A DNA stretch of 9,362 bases from an uncultured Bacillota bacterium (GTDB lineage: Bacteria; Bacillota_I; Bacilli_A; RF39; UBA660). The translations under genes and the position numbers were made by a program. The notes under the pieces are model-generated. The model worked only from the letters and a program-made list of their open reading frames with translations, made no database searches and had not been told where the DNA came from. The stretch spans positions 1 through 9,362 of the forward strand of contig CAMXBB010000035.1 of the NCBI GenBank assembly GCA_947179265.1, given 5' to 3'. Below are positions 5,863 to 9,362 of this stretch, piece after piece (the first letter of the stretch is position 1; every line of letters begins with the position of its first letter).

Positions 5863-8800
5863 TTATTCTTTGTTTGTTGGTTCATCTTTTGGTGTTTCTG
5901 TTAAAGTACAATATTCATTTGTTTTATCAAATCCTACTCTAACATTCAATATATATCTATTATCTTCTACTGCTAAATTACCAATTTGCGTATCTAACGT
6001 ATCATCTACTTCTACCCATTTCCATAGAATAACGATTTCTACAGTCTCACCAGCAGGAACTTCAATATATTCATCCTCAGGAATATCGATTTCTCTATTA
6101 GTATAATATCCTTCAAGTCCCTTTCCTGTAAGATTTGGATAAATAGCATTGTCAGCTAATGGATCTTTATTTAAGATAACATAATTTATACCATTATTTC
6201 CATTTGAAGAACCATAATAATAAGTATTATCTGTCTTATTAATCTTTCTTATTGCATATCCCATATTCAAACATTGATGTTGAGCTATACATAAGGTTTC
6301 TTCTTGTAATGTAAATTGTTTAATCTTAATTACCCCATCAGTAGTGTTTTTAATATATACTGTGTGAGCACCTTCCAATCCTGGATAAATAAGATTTTCA
6401 GGTTCATACATTTCATTGTCACTATTAAATAAATCCAATTCGATTAAATCGATATAAGATTGCGTAGAAATCTCGTCATACTTTGACTCAGTCTCATATG
6501 TTGCATTCAATGTAGTATTCTTAGAAATTGTTATCTTACTATCTTTTGAATATTTCTTAGTACTATCAAAAGCATCTACCCATTCAATAAAATGGAATAC
6601 ATAACAATTCTTTGTATCATCTACTTTATATGGTTCATAAGGAGATAAATCGAATTCTTGTCCTTCATCCAATAGATATTCAAATATTTTATTATCTAAA
6701 CTATTTAATACACCATCTTGAGCATCTAATATCAATACATATTTTTCTACTACTTCGATATCAATTTTAAACTTATCAACTTCACTACCATAGATACTTC
6801 CTTCAACATCTATTGTGAAGTCCTCTGGTTTCTTTAAAGTAACACTTAAGATATAAGAATTACTTCCATCTTTATTTTTCTCGAATTTGATGTCAGCATT
6901 ACTTGAATCCCAAGTTAATTTTACTATACCATTATCTTTTGTATCTTTTCTATTCTTTATAATTATTACACCTGGAGTTGAATCATCAATATCATAATTC
7001 TCACCATTTTCATCATAAGCTAAGATATTAGTATTGATAATAACTGGTGTTGTCTTTGTATCACTACTCCAAGTAGCTTTATATTCATATTTAGGAGATG
7101 TAATAAAATACTCATCTGAAGTAATTGTAAATCTCCTTGAATCTTTTGTTCCATTATATGTTGCTTCAATAGTATGTTTACCAACATCATCGAATGTTGG
7201 ATTTATAATTACTTTACCTGGAGTATCTTGGTCGACTGTAATAGTTCCTTTGAATCCTGGTATAGTAATATTTACACCCTTGATATCATCTTTAGTTAAA
7301 TCACTTATAGGAACCCCATCTTCTAATATTTCATAATTTATAGTATATGGAGCACTATTAATATCAAATTCATAATCTTTTTCACTAGAGAAACGAATCG
7401 TTCTTTCAGATCTTATAATTACAATAGTATGAGTTTCTTCACTTCCATCTTCAGCAACAACTGTTACCGTTATTTCATTCTTACCAGGTTGTAATGGATA
7501 ATTATTTAAATCAACATCTTTAATATCTTTTCCATCAATCTTAGTAATTTTACTTCTAGGATCTTCTAATTCAATCTCCAATTTAACTTTACTATCATTA
7601 GAACCAACAATATTCTCATCAGTTACACTACCATCTTTACCATTAATCTTAATACCTTCGATATTAGTATTATTACTAGGTTCTTTCTTAACGTTAACAG
7701 TATATGTCTTACTGCTTCCATCTGGAGCCGTAACTATAACCTCAACGGTATGTGATCCTTTAATTAAATCCACATCTAAATCATCTTGAATTTTTCCATT
7801 ATCGTATCTATACTTAACCGTATTGTTAGAATCTTCTGGAATACCAATAATAGTTATCCTATCCTTATTAATATCACTATCTATAGTAACACTATATGTA
7901 TCATTTTCTTTATCAAATTTGATATCTCTTTCATTGTCTTCACCAGCAATAGATACAATTAAATCACTTAAATATAGATTTTTCTTCACTGGATCCACAA
8001 CAGTCACATTTACAATTTCTTTATTACCATATTCATCAGTCACAGTAATAGTTGCTTTACCTGCCTTTAATGCAGTTACCTCACCATTACTATTAACACT
8101 TACAATTCCTGATGGACTTACTTCCCATTTAGAAGCACTTCCTTGAATTACACCTATCGTTTGTTTATCTCCAACAGTCATAGTAATATCTTTTTCAGAA
8201 ACTTTTAATGGTAAATCTTTAACTGTAATCTTAATAGTTGCTTTATTTCCATCTTTATCTATAGCTGTTACTGTTGCTGTTCCTTTTCCAACAGCTGTAA
8301 TATTTCCATTCTTATCAACAATTACAACTTTATTATTAGATGATTCCCATTTTGTAGGAGTTCCTTTGATAACACCTGGTTTAAAGCTTTCACCAACAAT
8401 CATTTCTTTACTTGTAACAGATAATTGCAATTTCTTGTTAGGATCAACTGCTGGTTTTGCTTTAACAGTTACTTCAACTATAGCCTTATTTCCAGCTTTA
8501 TCATATACAGTTATAGTTGTCTTACCAGCCTTTTTAGCAACTATCTTACCATTTTGGTCAACTGTTGCTATACTTGAATCCTTTGATTCCCATTTTACTG
8601 GTGTACCTTGTGTAACTCTAATAGTTTCTTCTTCACCAACAATCAATTCCACTTTAGACTTAGAAACTTTTATTGGTTCAGTTACTATATCATTTGGAGT
8701 AACAGTAATCTTAATTGTTGCTTTATTACCATTCTTATCAGTAACTGTAATAGTAGCTGTTCCTGGCTTCTTAGCAACTATCTTACCATTCTTATCAACT

Positions 8801-9362
8801 GTTGCTACACTTGAATCACTTGATTCCCATTTTGCTGGTGTACCACCAGTATATGAAGGAGTAAATGAAGATCCTACCTTCATAGTCTTAGAAGTAGTTG
8901 TTAATTTAATGCCACTAGTTGATGGCTTTGCAGTTACGACAATAGTAACTGTTGCTTTATTACCATCCTTATCTGTAGCAGTTATTGTCACTTTACCAGG
9001 ACTTTTCGCTGTTACTTTACCATTTTTATCAACACTTACAACATTTGAATTACTTGATTTCCATGAAGTTGCTGTTCCTTTAGTTACTTTAATAGTATAA
9101 GTGTCTCCAACGATCATGTTTTTAGCAGTGATATTAAGCTTTAATTTACTTGCTGGTTTGGCAGTTGTTGGTTTCTTCGTAGAATTAGTCGTAGGTTTCT
9201 TTGACGTATTATCGTCTCCACCTTGTGAAGGTTTCTCATATACATTAATAGTATAAGTAGCATAATACTTTCTTCCCAAATACTCTACTTCCAAAGTAAT
9301 CTTAGTCTTACCTGGATTTTTACCAGTTACTTTCAACACTCCGCCATTTGCTGAAGCTGTTG
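5863..9362 (-). CDS. Large multidomain Ig-like surface protein with TasA-like C-terminal domain (5' partial)
   Basis: The reading frame is open through the right edge, so the true start, signal peptide and N-terminal domains are missing. The first possible start in view, a GTG at 9339-9337, lies in the middle of an Ig strand (NGGVLKVTGKN) and is not a start. Numbering from that Val as residue 1, the order is: end of one Ig-like domain (to about 35); a Lys/Thr/Pro linker (37-65); five Big_2-type Ig repeats (66-447); two cadherin-like beta-sandwich modules (about 455-551 and 558-643); two less clear beta domains (about 648-740 and 743-865); a Listeria-Bacteroides-type repeat (868-950, with FHFIEWVD and ITISKNTTLNATYE); and a TasA/camelysin-like domain (961-1148). 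No LPXTG, sorting signal or closing membrane segment exists; the protein ends KDEPTNKE. It is probably a long extracellular stalk or adhesin. It ends 22 bases before the signal peptidase gene, so the two are very likely cotranscribed. Confidence 0.88.
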   Translation of the reverse strand, partial: TASANGGVLKVTGKNPGKTKITLEVEYLGRKYYATYTINVYEKPSQGGDDNTSKKPTTNSTKKPTTAKPASKLKLNITAKNMIVGDTYTIKVTKGTATSWKSSNSNVVSVDKNGKVTAKSPGKVTITATDKDGNKATVTIVVTAKPSTSGIKLTTTSKTMKVGSSFTPSYTGGTPAKWESSDSSVATVDKNGKIVAKKPGTATITVTDKNGNKATIKITVTPNDIVTEPIKVSKSKVELIVGEEETIRVTQGTPVKWESKDSSIATVDQNGKIVAKKAGKTTITVYDKAGNKAIVEVTVKAKPAVDPNKKLQLSVTSKEMIVGESFKPGVIKGTPTKWESSNNKVVIVDKNGNITAVGKGTATVTAIDKDGNKATIKITVKDLPLKVSEKDITMTVGDKQTIGVIQGSASKWEVSPSGIVSVNSNGEVTALKAGKATITVTDEYGNKEIVNVTVVDPVKKNLYLSDLIVSIAGEDNERDIKFDKENDTYSVTIDSDINKDRITIIGIPEDSNNTVKYRYDNGKIQDDLDVDLIKGSHTVEVIVTAPDGSSKTYTVNVKKEPSNNTNIEGIKINGKDGSVTDENIVGSNDSKVKLEIELEDPRSKITKIDGKDIKDVDLNNYPLQPGKNEITVTVVAEDGSEETHTIVIIRSERTIRFSSEKDYEFDINSAPYTINYEILEDGVPISDLTKDDIKGVNITIPGFKGTITVDQDTPGKVIINPTFDDVGKHTIEATYNGTKDSRRFTITSDEYFITSPKYEYKATWSSDTKTTPVIINTNILAYDENGENYDIDDSTPGVIIIKNRKDTKDNGIVKLTWDSSNADIKFEKNKDGSNSYILSVTLKKPEDFTIDVEGSIYGSEVDKFKIDIEVVEKYVLILDAQDGVLNSLDNKIFEYLLDEGQEFDLSPYEPYKVDDTKNCYVFHFIEWVDAFDSTKKYSKDSKITISKNTTLNATYETESKYDEISTQSYIDLIELDLFNSDNEMYEPENLIYPGLEGAHTVYIKNTTDGVIKIKQFTLQEETLCIAQHQCLNMGYAIRKINKTDNTYYYGSSNGNNGINYVILNKDPLADNAIYPNLTGKGLEGYYTNREIDIPEDEYIEVPAGETVEIVILWKWVEVDDTLDTQIGNLAVEDNRYILNVRVGFDKTNEYCTLTETPKDEPTNKE
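5896..6459 (-). other. TasA/camelysin-like domain at the C-terminus of the Ig-repeat protein
   Basis: Residues 961-1148 of the partial protein contain the family landmarks in order: LDLFNSDNE; a strand-turn IYPGLEGAHTVYIKNTTD, matching the usual PG-x-x-G motif followed by an N-T/G turn; an insertion with Cys1017 and Cys1023; VPAGETVEIVILWKWVEVDD; and DTQIGNLA leading to the closing strand YILNVRV. The combination of a W-x-W strand with a DT-x-IG-x-x-A motif is typical of SipW-processed subunits. A domain of this kind normally stands alone behind a signal peptide; here it is the end module of a long Ig stalk. The assignment is by pattern and not by search. Confidence 0.65.
7999..9144 (-). repeat. 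Five tandem Big_2-type Ig-like domain repeats, about 234-243 bases each
   Basis: Units lie at about 9144-8926, 8910-8692, 8673-8458, 8430-8218 and 8208-7999. Each encodes a domain of 70 to 73 residues with the pattern: a VGD/VGE turn, then a W[EK]SS-type strand, VDKNGK[IV]xAKxxG, a T[IV]T strand and DKxGNKAT (the fifth, most diverged unit has WEVS and DEYGNK). These are hallmarks of the bacterial Ig-like group 2 family found in surface adhesins and stalks. The repeats are also alike at DNA level; the second and third share a stretch of 73 bases (8772-8844 and 8535-8607) with seven mismatches by eye, 237 bases apart. The array can be expected to change copy number by recombination. Confidence 0.88.

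Noticed and set aside
1772..5863. LPXTG-type sortase signals in the exported proteins
   Set aside because: I looked at the C-termini of all three exported proteins and found no LPXTG-like motif, hydrophobic segment or positively charged end.
7034..8146. Shorter plus-strand open frames at 7034-7336 and 7823-8146
   Set aside because: They are antisense to well-supported Ig-like and cadherin-like domains, show no family motif, and have no neighbours on that strand.
8366..9100. Plus-strand open frame of 244 codons with hydrophobic repeats
   Set aside because: It is antisense to the Big_2-type repeats and its periodicity simply mirrors them.

Overview
The window is an AT-rich (roughly 30% GC by eye), gene-dense stretch in which every gene I accept lies on the minus strand, so transcription runs from high to low coordinates. 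Genes are separated by 19 to 57 bases or overlap, each complete gene starts with ATG behind a purine-rich Shine-Dalgarno sequence, and Trp is encoded by TGG, so the standard bacterial code fits. With the SipW-type signal peptidase and TasA-like proteins this points to a low-GC Gram-positive bacterium (Bacillota/Bacilli-like, possibly an uncultured gut lineage). The lineage is inference and I cannot place it further. No stretch longer than 300 bases lacks a gene, and I see no tRNA, rRNA, CRISPR, insertion sequence or phage gene.

In order of transcription: (1) 9362-5863, the 3' part of a very large secreted surface protein with a Big_2-type bacterial Ig array, cadherin-like/Ig-like modules, a Listeria-Bacteroides-type repeat and a C-terminal domain resembling TasA/camelysin-family fibre subunits; its 5' end lies outside the window. 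(2) 5840-4641, a SipW/ER-type signal peptidase I carrying an extraordinary ~200-residue lysine-rich, histone-H1-like tail. (3) 4613-3813, a TasA-like secreted subunit with a SipW-type signal peptide. (4) 3793-1772, an unrecognised 673-residue secreted protein with an acidic, disordered C-terminal tail. An AT-rich hairpin plus T-run (1747-1773) follows. (5) 1714-230, a cytosolic protein with a transglutaminase-like Cys-His-Asp triad. (6) 246-1, an 81-residue hypothetical protein overlapping gene 5.

Genes 1-4 look like one operon for a SipW-processed surface fibre or adhesin: three putative exported substrates around their dedicated peptidase. Genes 5-6 are cytosolic and sit behind a weak terminator, so their link to the fibre is only positional. 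The most unusual points are the basic tail on the peptidase, the TasA-like module at the end of an Ig-repeat adhesin that has no LPXTG anchor, and the intracellular transglutaminase-fold protein with its coupled small partner.
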